In this document: positions 9,094 through 18,320 of the stretch, in pieces | Layout: each line of letters opens with the position of its first letter | Position numbering within the stretch: the stretch's first letter is position 1 | Origin: Chryseobacterium soldanellicola | Lineage (GTDB): Bacteria > Bacteroidota > Bacteroidia > Flavobacteriales > Weeksellaceae | Direction: 5' to 3' | Length of the DNA stretch: 64,000 nt | Assembly (NCBI RefSeq): GCF_900100115.1 | Contig: NZ_FNKL01000003.1 | Span: 124,001-188,000, forward strand | Notes under the pieces: model-generated | Database searches by the model: none | What the model was told of the DNA's origin: nothing | The model's input: the letters and a program-made list of their open reading frames with translations, nothing else | Position numbers and translations under genes: made by a program

Positions 9094-9486
9094 TTATTTT
9101 ACTACCGTAGCTTCCAGCTCTATATTCAGCGTTTCGAAAAGAGCAACCACCTGCATCAGTGTGACCGTTTGTTTCATTCCGTGCTTTGCTACAAAATCCT
9201 GGAATAAATCAAAGCAGCTTTCAATAAATTCATCAGAAGAAGTTGAATAAATCGTCAGCCTAACGATATTTTTAGGTTCATAGCCTGCTTCACTGATAAC
9301 CTTTTCGAGATTTTCTATTGCCAGCCCAAGCTGGGTGCGCATATCGGCATTGCTGGAAGTGCCGTCAGCATGCACTGCTGCCTGACCTGATACATAAAGT
9401 GTTCCCTGTACATTTTTTACTTCAACAGCCTGTACATAGCTGAGCCTGTCCTGCCATTGCCACGGACTGATTTCTCTTTTTTCCAT
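9094..9486 (-). CDS. RidA/YjgF/UK114 family protein
   Basis: The 130-residue protein has the RidA pattern: an opening strand that ends YVSGQAAVHADG, a helix MRTQLGLAIENLEKVISEAG, then VRLTIYSTSSDEF and a C-terminal VVALFETLNIELEATVV. Family members form trimers that hydrolyse reactive enamines/imines from PLP enzymes. The conserved Arg of true RidA (usually in the R-x-x-[VA]-x-V-x-x-L core) is not obvious at VTLMQVVALFETLNIELE. It may therefore belong to a non-deaminase subgroup. It lies about 150 bp from a divergently positioned Crp-type gene stop, with no clear operon partner. Confidence 0.88.
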   Translation of the reverse strand: MEKREISPWQWQDRLSYVQAVEVKNVQGTLYVSGQAAVHADGTSSNADMRTQLGLAIENLEKVISEAGYEPKNIVRLTIYSTSSDEFIESCFDLFQDFVAKHGMKQTVTLMQVVALFETLNIELEATVVK

Positions 9487-9635
9487 TTTTTCTTTTATTT
9501 TTGCACCAATCAGTGCGTTATTTAATGTATTATTTAAAATTCAAGCAAATCTTTATGCTTAATTTTATACATCAAATTTCGAAAAAAGGCTTTCTCATTT
9601 TCCGTGACAAATCTCACAATTTTTATAGCTGATTA

Positions 9636-10202
9636 TTATTGTGCCGTAAGCCTGCTCAGTGTTTCCCGTGTTACCCCGAGATAAGAGGCAATCAGCGTAT
9701 GCGGAACGCGTTGAAAAAGTATCGGATATCGTTGTAAGAGCTTATCATAACGTTCTTTGGCGTTGGTGCTGATTAATTCCAGGATTCGTTGTTGGGAACT
9801 GATATGTCCTCTGTTGGCCTTCTCAAGAAAAAAATAGGTCATTTTGGGAAAATTCCTGCATAAAGCGTTGTAATCATGAAGAGTCATAGAAAGAACCTGT
9901 GTGTTTTCAAGAGCCTGCAGAGACATTGTCGCAAAACTTTGATTAAAAAATGCATGATAATCCCCTTCCCACCAATCTTCCATAGCAAAAGCCACAACAT
10001 GCTGTCTACCGGATGCATCCTGATAATCAAGCTTTAAAAGCCCGGAAACTACCCAAAATACATACTTAACCGGTTCACCTTCACGAATCAGAAAATCACG
10101 CTTTTTGAAATTCATTAATGAAAAATGTGACATGATATATTTGAACTCATCATCAGTAATGGCTACGATTTTTTCTATATGATCTCTAAATAACTTCTCC
10201 AT
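9636..10202 (-). CDS. Crp/Fnr-type transcriptional regulator
   Basis: A start at base 10202 (MEKLFRDHIEKI) gives 188 residues, typical of this Bacteroidota subgroup. An upstream ATG at 10238 would add 12 residues that are not family-like. The N-terminal cyclic-nucleotide-binding-like beta roll covers about residues 10-120 (FLIREGEPVKYVFWVVSGLLKL). The C-terminal helix-turn-helix is LIASYLGVTRETLSRL, with the protein ending a few residues later. Members with such short C-termini are common in this phylum and usually do not bind cAMP. A similar gene occurs at 23390-23959. Confidence 0.85.
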   Translation of the reverse strand: MEKLFRDHIEKIVAITDDEFKYIMSHFSLMNFKKRDFLIREGEPVKYVFWVVSGLLKLDYQDASGRQHVVAFAMEDWWEGDYHAFFNQSFATMSLQALENTQVLSMTLHDYNALCRNFPKMTYFFLEKANRGHISSQQRILELISTNAKERYDKLLQRYPILFQRVPHTLIASYLGVTRETLSRLTAQ

Positions 10203-10326
10203 GTTGCCTGTTTTCAGATTAAAGCTATGTAGAATCAAATATATTAATTAATGATCAAACTGTTTTTTAATTCTCTTTAAAGTTCCGTATAAAAATGTTT
10301 CTTTAATATTTAAGCTTGTTTATACG

Positions 10327-11577
10327 CTATTTTACAAGACTGTTTATATAGTTTTCCAGATTTGTATATCCTGTTTGAGTTATCGCTGCCGCGTCTGCCG
10401 AATTTTTAGCATTCAGCTTATTTTTATTTTCCCAGTTATCGGGAATGCCATCTGAATCTGTATCTTTTAGTTTTGAAGCTTCCTGCTTTACCTCAGGCTG
10501 TCCGCCGGCATCAGCTTCAGTTTTAAAGATCTGACCTTTCTTTCCAAGGCTTTTAAAATAACCGATAATGCGTTTATCCACTGCATCACGTTTCAGGGAA
10601 GAACCGGCTTTAGCCATGACAATTTTCCAGGCATCATCCGCAGGGCTGATGCTGACATTACTTCTTGATAAGGCGGACGGCTCTTTAACGAGCGTGGCCG
10701 TTTGTTTGATAAAATCTGCATCAGTTACCAATCTGCCGTTTACTTTGCCGTCTTTATTAAGGTCTACATAATTATCCTTATGATAAACATGATCTGTAGG
10801 GGTAAACATGCTTAAAAAATCATCGGTGGAGCTTGGCCCGGCAATAAAATAATTACCTACAAGGTCCTGATAATGATCTGTAGCAGAATGCCCTCCGATA
10901 AAAGCGCTTTTACCCCAGTTATAGACTACATTATTAAGGTATTCGATTTTGGCTTTTGCTTTAGGGCTACGGCTTTGATTTCCTGTCCATAAACTATGAT
11001 GCACAGTGAGATCTATAGGATTTTCGAGTAAGGCTCCAAAACGTTGAGGATCAATCCCTTCACCTATAAGGCAATATTGCAGTGTAATATTGGAGCTGTT
11101 TTTTATATGAAGATTATCCCATCTGCCCCATTCTATAGAAACGTGGTCGAAAATAATATCCTTCAGATCATCTGCCACTACGGTGCATGCTCCTTTAGGC
11201 ATATTAATGCTTCCTCTGAATCTGATATATCTTACAATAGTGTTCCCGCCAAAAGATACGCCATTCCCATAAACAGTGATACCGGTACCCGGTGCTGTCT
11301 GACCTACAATGGTAATTCCGGGGGCTGCGGCAATCTTTTCTTTAATTCTGATCACACCGGCAACATCAAAAACAATCGTTCTTCCCGTCTGGCTGACTGC
11401 ATCTCTAAATGAGCCTTTGCCTGTGTCATTAAGATTGGTCACATGATAAACATTGCCACCACGCCCGCCGGCTGCAAAACGCCCAAATCCTTCTGCTCCG
11501 GGAAAAGCAAGTTGCTGTGCGGTAGTGAATCCAAAGAACAAACTTAAAAATAAAGATATAGAGATTTTCCGAAACAT
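10327..11577 (-). CDS. Secreted pectate lyase-like polysaccharide lyase
   Basis: The 416-residue product has a signal peptide (residues 1-20, ending TTAQ) and then AFPGAEGFGRFAAGGRGG, the typical opening of Bacteroidota pectate-lyase-like beta-helix proteins (PL1-type). Parallel-helix repeats follow (IIFDHVSIEWGRWDN, ITLQYCLIGEG, DLTVHHSLWTGNQSRSPKAK). The acid/basic residues in the HHSLWTGNQSRSP segment are consistent with calcium-dependent lyase chemistry. The C-terminus has a calcium-binding DTDSDGIPDNWE loop followed by YTNLENYINSL, a common tail on these enzymes. There is no type IX sorting domain. It probably cleaves pectate outside the cell. It is a single gene with no SusCD pair nearby. 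Confidence 0.87.
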   Translation of the reverse strand: MFRKISISLFLSLFFGFTTAQQLAFPGAEGFGRFAAGGRGGNVYHVTNLNDTGKGSFRDAVSQTGRTIVFDVAGVIRIKEKIAAAPGITIVGQTAPGTGITVYGNGVSFGGNTIVRYIRFRGSINMPKGACTVVADDLKDIIFDHVSIEWGRWDNLHIKNSSNITLQYCLIGEGIDPQRFGALLENPIDLTVHHSLWTGNQSRSPKAKAKIEYLNNVVYNWGKSAFIGGHSATDHYQDLVGNYFIAGPSSTDDFLSMFTPTDHVYHKDNYVDLNKDGKVNGRLVTDADFIKQTATLVKEPSALSRSNVSISPADDAWKIVMAKAGSSLKRDAVDKRIIGYFKSLGKKGQIFKTEADAGGQPEVKQEASKLKDTDSDGIPDNWENKNKLNAKNSADAAAITQTGYTNLENYINSLVK

Positions 11578-11856
11578 AATGATTGGTTTGATGGCTTAAA
11601 TACTAAGATTTTTCTGTCTGACTAATCTACCTACAAACCAAAAAAGCAGCATCCTGTCCCATCCTGTCTTATTTCTATGGATCAGTTAATTACAACAGTT
11701 ATAAATTTTATTTAATATTATCTAGCTGCAACAAACAAAGCAAGCTTAAAATTGTCTTTAAAACAATAAAGATGGTATTACAAATTAATTAAAATGAATA
11801 ACGTTAAAAATATCTTTCCCCTAGACTATGTGTGAAATATATAATTTATAGTAGCA

Positions 11857-12666
11857 TTAAAAAGTTTTAACAAGGCCGATTCCTACACTTTTATTCTGAT
11901 AAAAAGGCATCAACATTGTCGCTGAATTTTTGTTTTTACCCTCAAACATATTATTAATTTTAGGATATAACCAATACGCCAATTCTGTGGAAAGAATACC
12001 AAAACCCGCTCCCGCCACGACATCTCCAAGCCAATGCTTATCGTTTAACATTCTGTAGGCTCCGGTAAAAACAGCCAAAGAATACCCGGAAATCCCCAGC
12101 CAGAAATTGGTGTCTTTGTATTCTCTGAACATAAACTGCGCAGAGGCAAAAGCAATCGCCGTATGACCCGAAGGAAACGATAAATTGTTAGACTGATCCG
12201 GTCTTTCTTCTTGAACAATATGCTTTAAAGGAAGTGTAATTACTGATGTGATCAACATTGAAGTTCCGTAGATAATGCTTCTGTCTTTAAAATTATGTTT
12301 TCCTTTCACTCCGGCTGCATTTAATCCGTAAACCAGAGCTGCAGGTGCAAATTGAGCATAACTATCCAATTTGATATGATCGGGTTTGTGCTCATTAATT
12401 TCTTCTCTGGTAGAAAAATTAATTTGTTTCAGGTCTTTCACCGTTAAGCTGGCGACGCCATATCCGATAAATACCGTAGGAATAATTAAGCTTTTATAAT
12501 GCAAATGATTTTTTTCGGTTTTCAGTATAACTGCTGTGTCTTGTTGGATTTCCGGAGTCCGGATTGTATCGATATAACTTTGTGCAGTTATCTTTCCGCA
12601 AGCTACACTTACCATTAAAAGGCAGAATACTATTTTTTTTAGGAATCTTAACATTTCAAATAACAA
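11857..12666 (-). CDS. PAP2-family membrane phosphatase
   Basis: The 269-residue protein has an N-terminal signal/anchor (MLRFLKKIVFCLLMVSVACG; Met5 is an alternative start) and the PAP2 triad motifs. These are KHIVQEERPD (C1, Lys...Arg-Pro), FPSGHTA (C2) and YRMLNDKHWLGDV (C3, with His and Asp). PAP2 enzymes remove phosphate from lipids such as phosphatidate, undecaprenyl diphosphate or lipid A at the periplasmic face. In other Bacteroidota, family members dephosphorylate lipid A. It is third in a probable operon TauE/SafE-HD-PAP2 (spacers 30 and 21 bp) under a direct-repeat box at 14386-14404. Envelope remodelling is therefore an inference. Confidence 0.88.
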   Translation of the reverse strand: MLFEMLRFLKKIVFCLLMVSVACGKITAQSYIDTIRTPEIQQDTAVILKTEKNHLHYKSLIIPTVFIGYGVASLTVKDLKQINFSTREEINEHKPDHIKLDSYAQFAPAALVYGLNAAGVKGKHNFKDRSIIYGTSMLITSVITLPLKHIVQEERPDQSNNLSFPSGHTAIAFASAQFMFREYKDTNFWLGISGYSLAVFTGAYRMLNDKHWLGDVVAGAGFGILSTELAYWLYPKINNMFEGKNKNSATMLMPFYQNKSVGIGLVKTF

Positions 12667-12687
12667 GTAATTAATTGATTTTAAAAT

Positions 12688-13272
12688 TTATTCATGGCAA
12701 TTCATTAATTGAATATTCACCTCTTTAAACTTGGTAAGAATATTTTGACCATACTCTGTATAATATTTATGATCTTTAAAGAAATTGCAGTTTTTTATCT
12801 GCCATTCCCTATCCGTATAAGTAAGGCCCAGGTATTTTTCAAATTCCAGTCTTAATGCTTTCCCGTACTTTGGATAATCCGGGCGTGTCAAATGATACAT
12901 ATCTGCATCACACATCACTTTTTCAAGTAGAGAATAAGGTTTTGGAGGATATTTTGTGGAATTAATACAGTTTAAAACAGTTTCTATAAAATCTTTTTCA
13001 CATCCAAAGTTTTCTAAAAAATTTTTTGCCGTTTTTTTACTTTCATCCTCGTGGCCGATATATGTGTTTACATATCCACAATCGTGAAACCATGCAGAAA
13101 CCTGTACAACAAGCATTTCATCATCAGAAAGGTCACTTTCTAAACCAATCTCCTGTACCGCACCCACAACATCATAGGTATGACCGATAGTATGAAAAGA
13201 AAGCTGGTCAGAAAGGTTTTCCGAAAGAAATAATATCACATAATTGCTTACAGCCTCTAGTAAATTATTCAT
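12688..13272 (-). CDS. HD-domain phosphohydrolase
   Basis: The 194-residue protein carries the metal-binding HD signature: His31 in FHTIGHTYD, His63-Asp64 in WFHDCGYVN, and Asp122/Asp124 in MCDADMYHL. HD proteins are metal-dependent phosphohydrolases, often acting on nucleotides. The substrate here is unknown. It is 30 bp downstream of the TauE/SafE gene and 21 bp upstream of the PAP2 gene, so all three are probably co-transcribed. Confidence 0.88.
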   Translation of the reverse strand: MNNLLEAVSNYVILFLSENLSDQLSFHTIGHTYDVVGAVQEIGLESDLSDDEMLVVQVSAWFHDCGYVNTYIGHEDESKKTAKNFLENFGCEKDFIETVLNCINSTKYPPKPYSLLEKVMCDADMYHLTRPDYPKYGKALRLEFEKYLGLTYTDREWQIKNCNFFKDHKYYTEYGQNILTKFKEVNIQLMNCHE

Positions 13273-13302
13273 AACAATTATATTTAAAACTTATACTGAA
13301 TG

Positions 13303-14337
13303 CTATATTTCAAATTTTGTAAGATGATTATTTTTGTAGCAATAAAATTCGTGTGTCGGTCTTTTTCCGAAAGTGAAAACTTTTTCAATATAAATAATGT
13401 CATATTGTTTTTTTAAGACGTTATATTTTTCTCTGAGATTGTGTGGTAATTCTTCCTGCTGAATCGGTCTTTCTATTTCCAAACCATCATCAATAGCATA
13501 TTCCAGAACAAAATCGGTGTTTCTCCAGGAAATAACAGAATTCACCTCTTTACCATCATGAATCGTTGAAAAATTAATGTTATCTTGTTTAATAAGCTTG
13601 TCGGAAGTTCCCACCAATAAAGCGATTCCGGAAATTACCATCGCTCCGTACCCTATTTTTCTGAATAGATTTTCGCTTAAATAAGGAAGAATATATTTGA
13701 CAGTATAAGACGAAACTATAGTGGCAACGGCAATTGCCAAACCCAACCATAATGCTAAATGAGAATACAGACCAAGAGAAATATAAATGATCAATTTAAT
13801 GAAATGCAAAAAAATTTCATTTGCCGCACGCGTAGCTACGATCTCTTCTTTTGTAAGTCCGAATTTCAAATAAAATCTATTGAATAAAAGCCCTATCGCT
13901 CCCGTAATTCCTGAAACAAAACCTGCTAGAAAACCAATCATTGCCAATGCAAATTTTGGATATAGCTTTTCTGGCTTTTCTTCTCTTTTCTTTGATTTAA
14001 ATAGTTGAGGAAGATTACTTATAAGAAACAGAGCAACAATTAATTGCAAATAATTCGGATTAATAAATTTTATCAAATAAGCACCAATTAAAACTGCAGG
14101 AATAGAAAAAGGAACAAACCAAAAGAAAATTTTCCAGTTGATATGTTTCTTAAATACGGCTATTCTCGATACAGAACTGGTAAAAGTGCCTACAGTCAAG
14201 GAAAATGGGACCACTGATGCAAATAACAGCAAATTCAGAATCGGAATCAGAATAAGACTTGCCCCACCTCCACAAATAGCACTTAGCCAAAACGCAAGAA
14301 CAGTTCCGCAGAACAGTAAAACGAGTTCAAAAATCAT
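13303..14337 (-). CDS. TauE/SafE-family membrane permease with C-terminal extension
   Basis: The 344-residue protein has about eight membrane segments in residues 1-250. It has the glycine/proline-rich repeats of sulfite-exporter-like TauE/SafE proteins (AICGGGASLILIPILNLL, then GFVSGITGAIGLLFNRFYL). Residues about 255-344 form an unusual soluble, charged extension (YAIDDGLEIERPIQQEELPH) absent from typical members. It resembles a small conserved domain that ends in EFYCYKNNHLTKFEI. The transported substrate may be an organosulfur compound or anion. It leads an operon with the HD and PAP2 genes. The box at 14386-14404, with a -7-like CACTTTTG at 14378-14371, lies upstream. Confidence 0.85.
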   Translation of the reverse strand: MIFELVLLFCGTVLAFWLSAICGGGASLILIPILNLLLFASVVPFSLTVGTFTSSVSRIAVFKKHINWKIFFWFVPFSIPAVLIGAYLIKFINPNYLQLIVALFLISNLPQLFKSKKREEKPEKLYPKFALAMIGFLAGFVSGITGAIGLLFNRFYLKFGLTKEEIVATRAANEIFLHFIKLIIYISLGLYSHLALWLGLAIAVATIVSSYTVKYILPYLSENLFRKIGYGAMVISGIALLVGTSDKLIKQDNINFSTIHDGKEVNSVISWRNTDFVLEYAIDDGLEIERPIQQEELPHNLREKYNVLKKQYDIIYIEKVFTFGKRPTHEFYCYKNNHLTKFEI

Positions 14338-14370
14338 TTTCTAAAGGATTACACTTGTTATTTTATGCTA

Positions 14371-14404
14371 CAAAAGTGCAACCCGATTTTGAAGAAATTT
14401 TGAA
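14371..14404 (-). promoter_or_regulatory. Promoter with TTCAAAAT direct-repeat box (TauE operon)
   Basis: On the minus strand two exact TTCAAAAT words (14404-14397 and 14393-14386) lie with 11-bp period. A -7-like element CACTTTTG (14378-14371) follows 7 bp later. The box takes the place of the -33 TTTG, as expected for a response-regulator-activated promoter. The same box and 7-bp spacing occur before the gene starting at 16720. Confidence 0.65.
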
Positions 14405-14473
14405 TTTTATATCATAAAATAAAAAAACAGATGAATTATTTTCAAACTGATAATTGATCGTTAATACTCGCAT

Positions 14474-16720
14474 CTAATTTCCTTGTGATGCTTCATTCAA
14501 ATAATCATTACTAATATCTTTTTCTTTTTTAAAATCCATTTTTCCGAACTTGTAGCTGAAGCTGATCCCAAAAGAACGAAGCGGTAATTCACGTATAGAA
14601 TACGAGCTGTAATCATCTGTATCAACAGTTGTAATCTGTCTGATGTATTTATTAAAAGGATTTGTCATTGTTAAGCCTATACTTGCCTTTTTATTCCAGA
14701 ATTGTTTTCTCGCTGCCATACTGTAAGTGATGGACTGAGGATTTTTACCCTGAATATTTTTCGCTGCAGAGTTATAATTCCCAAACATTTCTACAACAAA
14801 ATCTTTGGGAAACTGATAATTCATATTTAAATTTAATCGATAACGGAAGCCCATGTCCAGATTTCCAACATAAATATGACTGACAATATATCGGTGGAAA
14901 AGCATCATATTTCCACGGATATTCAATTTATTATTAAAAAAAGACACAGAACCCGACAAAACCCCTCCGGAATTGTATTCTTTTCCTATATTTTCTCTTG
15001 TGGTGACTGAAACATTCGTATAATCTGTGCCATTTACAGGATAAATCGGATAAAAAGTAGTGATTTGTTTTAAATCCTGACTGTTAATCCTTTCTGTAAG
15101 TGTAAATGAAATATTACCACCATTTTTGAAATTCTTACTGTATCCAAATTCCATATTATCTGCTATTTCAGGCTTTAATTTTGGATTCCCGGTTGTGATG
15201 TTATGAGGATCACTGAAGTTTAAAAACGGGTTCAATTCAGCATATTCAGGTCTTTCAACTCTTCTCGTATAGGAAAGTTTTACTGTTTCTCTACTCTCAA
15301 ATTTATGAGACAAAATAAATGAAGGCACAAGCAGACTATAAGATGGAATATTGGTATTCTGAAAATCTATTTTAACCGTTGTGTACTCGTAGCGTGCACC
15401 GGCTCTTATATCCAGCCAATTGAATAATTTTAATGTAGAAGAAAGATATCCAGCATAAATTTTCATATCATATTGTAAACGGTAAGACTGCAAAGGATCA
15501 GTTTCATACTGTCCCGATAAAGGATCTAAAACATTGACATCAGTAGCATTGGTAATATGCTGAAAAATAGCCTTCGCTCCCATTTCAAACGTAGCATTTT
15601 CATTGACAGGCTGTACATAATCTACTGATAAGTTATGACTATAATCTGTTCCCGGATTGCTCCCCGAAATACCATTATAGGGAAATAATGCTCCTGTTAA
15701 ACTCTGAGTCTGAAAGTAATTACTTTTAGGCAAACCGTAGCTTACAACATAATCTGCGGTCAGCTCCTGCCCTATTTTTTCAAAAGTTTTTCTGTAGCTT
15801 AAATTTCCGTCAATAGAATTCACCGATGAACGGTTGTCAGAATTTCTGTATCCAATGATCGACTGTTCGCCAGAATTAGAAAAATCGGTGATATATTGTT
15901 CCTGGTTAATAAAACCGATGCTTTTATTGGCAAAATCATTGTAAGAAACTGAACCGCTTAATGTATTATTTTTGTTAATTGACCAATCAAAACCTAAGCC
16001 TGTGCGATAACCGTGTCTTTGAAAGTCTGTGTATCCTTCCTGTAATAACCGTGTTTGAGTTTGTAATGCAGGATCATGTGAAATCCTGTCCTGTGAAGAA
16101 GGTGTTCTGGATTTCAATTGTGCATTTCCACTGAAAAAAGCATTCAGGCTGAAGTTGTTATTTCTGAAATTAAGATTCAAAGATCCCGTTTCGAAGCGCG
16201 TGCCGGCAGACATATTAATGAGTCCGTTGATGCCTTTTACTTTGCTTTCATTCAGAATGATATTAATAATTCCTCCCGTTCCCTGTGCATCGTATTTTGC
16301 TCCGGGACTTGTTACCGCCTCTATGCTTTTAATCTGACTCGCAGGAATCGAAGCCAGCGCATCGGCAAGACTGTTTCCGAATATGCTTGAAGGTTTTCCG
16401 TTGATCAGAAACCTGACATTAGGATTTCCTTGTAATTCCACATTTCCGTCCGCATCTACGGTGACTTGTGGTACTTTTCTTAAAACATCGATTGCTGCCC
16501 CGTTTTGAGATGTAAGATCATTCGCAACGTTGTAAATGATCTTATCAATTTTATTTTCAACAACCACTTTTTTACCGATGATGGTAACTTCCTGAATGGT
16601 TTTTATTTTATTTTGTGGTAAGGGATCTTGTTGTTTTTCAGTTACTGCTCCTGAATTTGAAGTTTGTGCATTCGTTAATATAAAAAATAGTAATGCCAAA
16701 AGGATTGGTAGTTGTTTCAC
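14474..16720 (-). CDS. Outer membrane beta-barrel receptor-like protein
   Basis: The 748-residue product begins with a signal peptide (LPILLALLFFILTNAQ). A plug-like region covers about residues 40-160 (VTIIGKKVVVENKIDKIIYN, FLINGKPSSIF, IKSIEAVTSPGAKYDAQG, GIINIIL). A C-terminal barrel ends in a typical aromatic strand region (FGISFSYKFGKMDFKKEK). It belongs to the same broad family as the gene at 143-2317. No SusD or TonB gene is adjacent. It is transcribed separately and shares the TTCAAAAT box (16755-16773) with the neighbouring two-component operon and the TauE operon, so it is probably induced by that regulator. Confidence 0.87.
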   Translation of the reverse strand: MKQLPILLALLFFILTNAQTSNSGAVTEKQQDPLPQNKIKTIQEVTIIGKKVVVENKIDKIIYNVANDLTSQNGAAIDVLRKVPQVTVDADGNVELQGNPNVRFLINGKPSSIFGNSLADALASIPASQIKSIEAVTSPGAKYDAQGTGGIINIILNESKVKGINGLINMSAGTRFETGSLNLNFRNNNFSLNAFFSGNAQLKSRTPSSQDRISHDPALQTQTRLLQEGYTDFQRHGYRTGLGFDWSINKNNTLSGSVSYNDFANKSIGFINQEQYITDFSNSGEQSIIGYRNSDNRSSVNSIDGNLSYRKTFEKIGQELTADYVVSYGLPKSNYFQTQSLTGALFPYNGISGSNPGTDYSHNLSVDYVQPVNENATFEMGAKAIFQHITNATDVNVLDPLSGQYETDPLQSYRLQYDMKIYAGYLSSTLKLFNWLDIRAGARYEYTTVKIDFQNTNIPSYSLLVPSFILSHKFESRETVKLSYTRRVERPEYAELNPFLNFSDPHNITTGNPKLKPEIADNMEFGYSKNFKNGGNISFTLTERINSQDLKQITTFYPIYPVNGTDYTNVSVTTRENIGKEYNSGGVLSGSVSFFNNKLNIRGNMMLFHRYIVSHIYVGNLDMGFRYRLNLNMNYQFPKDFVVEMFGNYNSAAKNIQGKNPQSITYSMAARKQFWNKKASIGLTMTNPFNKYIRQITTVDTDDYSSYSIRELPLRSFGISFSYKFGKMDFKKEKDISNDYLNEASQGN

Positions 16721-16739
16721 AGTGCTGTATTATTAAGCA

Positions 16740-16773
16740 CAAAAATGATTCTTAATTTTGAATTAATTTTGAA
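16740..16773 (-). promoter_or_regulatory. Promoter with TTCAAAAT direct-repeat box (barrel gene)
   Basis: The minus strand shows TTCAAAAT at 16773-16766 and 16762-16755 (period 11 bp). CATTTTTG at 16747-16740 lies 7 bp downstream, which is the arrangement seen at 14371-14404. The start codon is 20 bp further on. Confidence 0.65.
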
Positions 16774-16977
16774 TAAAAGAATTATTATGTATTAAATATT
16801 GAAAATATGAAGCAAAATAAAAATTTAATTGATAATTCGTTTTTAAACGCAAAGTCTATAAAGATTTTTTGACTACTAAAGTTTTTTAAGCTACACAAAG
16901 GCGTTCTACTTAAAAAGAACACAAAGTTTTTCATTTTAGGTTGAGAAAACAGAGATTCAAAAAGTTTATGAAGAAAT

Positions 16978-18270
16978 TTAATTATTCATCATTACAGAAA
17001 AAACATGTGAATTATTTTCAAATTTGTAATTGATTGTCCATTGATGGAATTTACAAATTTCACTGATGATTGCCAATCCCAGTCCGCTTCCGTTTTTATC
17101 CGTTGATAATTTTGAAAACCTTTTAAACAGTAAGTCAGTGTTCAGCTTTTCTGTCCCGGAATTAGCGATTTCAAATACAGAATCCGTTAATTTCACAGAA
17201 ATTGTTCCTTCATTTGAAGTATGGCGAATTGCATTCAGTATAAGATTATTAATCATAATTTCGGCTAAGCTGCCGTTTCCGTTTACTTGAACATCGGAAG
17301 AAATATTTTTATGAACAGAAATGTTTTTTTGCTCGAAATGCTCCTGCAACATGTCCATGCTTTGATCCAATAATCCGTCAAACTGAATAATTTCTGAGTT
17401 ATCAAACTGGTTATTATCAATTTTAGCCAACAACAAAAGGTTTTTATTAATTCTTGAACTTCTGGTTAAGGCTTTATTCATTTCCTCTGCAATCTGATAT
17501 TGTTTTTGCGTAAGATCTTCATTTTGCAGTAAAATATCAAGCTTATTCTTCAGGATTGCCAAAGGAGTCTGCAGCTCATGTGAAGCATTTTCTGTGAATT
17601 CTTTTTGAGTTTTAAATACAGAAACCGTATGTTCTATTAATTTATTTAAAGATTGATTAAGTTCTTCAAATTCTGTTATATCCGTCTTTTCAAACTCAAT
17701 TTTAGTCTGATTATTGAGATTAAATGTTTTAAGCCGGTCTAAAGTATTCCGGAATGGTTTCCAGATCGAAGCAGAGAGTTTTTTGTTTAAAAATAATAGC
17801 CCGATAACAATAAGAACAAAGAAAAAAACAGTTATCAGAGCAATGGCAGCAACGGTTTCCTGAGATTCTTCAATATTGGTTTCTATAGTAAAAAGAAAAG
17901 CTTTTTTATTGATATAAACTATTGTTTTCAAACATCGGTAGCGTTCTATTTCAGGTTTTGAAGTAAAAGATTTTTGCTTTTCAATCGTGAAAAAGTGATC
18001 TTTCTTTACGCACTTGAAGGGCATTTTTTCAATATCAGCCCCCGGCTGGATCTGATTCCAAAGATTGATGCTTTTTTCTAATTCTTTATCCGAAAGCTTT
18101 AAATTATTAAATTCATACGCCGTTTTTTCCGCTATCGTGAGGTTGTGCTCATCCAGCTCACTTTTCCAAATCGTATCAACCACAAAATAATATACGGGAA
18201 TGCTGATGACCAGAATAATGAGGACATAGATAATAAATGGTTTTGTTGTTTTGGTTAATAAAGGCTTCAA
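16978..18270 (-). CDS. Membrane sensor histidine kinase (OmpR-system partner)
   Basis: The 430-residue kinase has a first membrane segment at about 12-32 and a second at about 140-162. They enclose a periplasmic loop of about 110 residues that includes two Cys (MPFKCVKK and ERYRCLKT). The H-box is FTENASHELQTPLAILKNKL. The ATPase motifs are LNAIRHTSNEG (N-box) and GSGLGLAII (G2). The paired cysteines could form a disulfide or metal site in the sensor loop. The gene follows the OmpR-type regulator with a 50-bp spacer. Inferred regulon members are the two neighbouring units carrying the same box. Confidence 0.92.
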   Translation of the reverse strand: MKPLLTKTTKPFIIYVLIILVISIPVYYFVVDTIWKSELDEHNLTIAEKTAYEFNNLKLSDKELEKSINLWNQIQPGADIEKMPFKCVKKDHFFTIEKQKSFTSKPEIERYRCLKTIVYINKKAFLFTIETNIEESQETVAAIALITVFFFVLIVIGLLFLNKKLSASIWKPFRNTLDRLKTFNLNNQTKIEFEKTDITEFEELNQSLNKLIEHTVSVFKTQKEFTENASHELQTPLAILKNKLDILLQNEDLTQKQYQIAEEMNKALTRSSRINKNLLLLAKIDNNQFDNSEIIQFDGLLDQSMDMLQEHFEQKNISVHKNISSDVQVNGNGSLAEIMINNLILNAIRHTSNEGTISVKLTDSVFEIANSGTEKLNTDLLFKRFSKLSTDKNGSGLGLAIISEICKFHQWTINYKFENNSHVFSVMMNN

Positions 18271-18320
18271 CGAAATTATGAATTATGAGTTTTTAATGTT
18301 ATCTTTTTGAATAATAATGC

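Noticed and set aside
11044..11412. Plus-strand ORF of 122 codons inside the pectate lyase gene
   Set aside because: Shadow of a strong gene on the other strand; no independent evidence.
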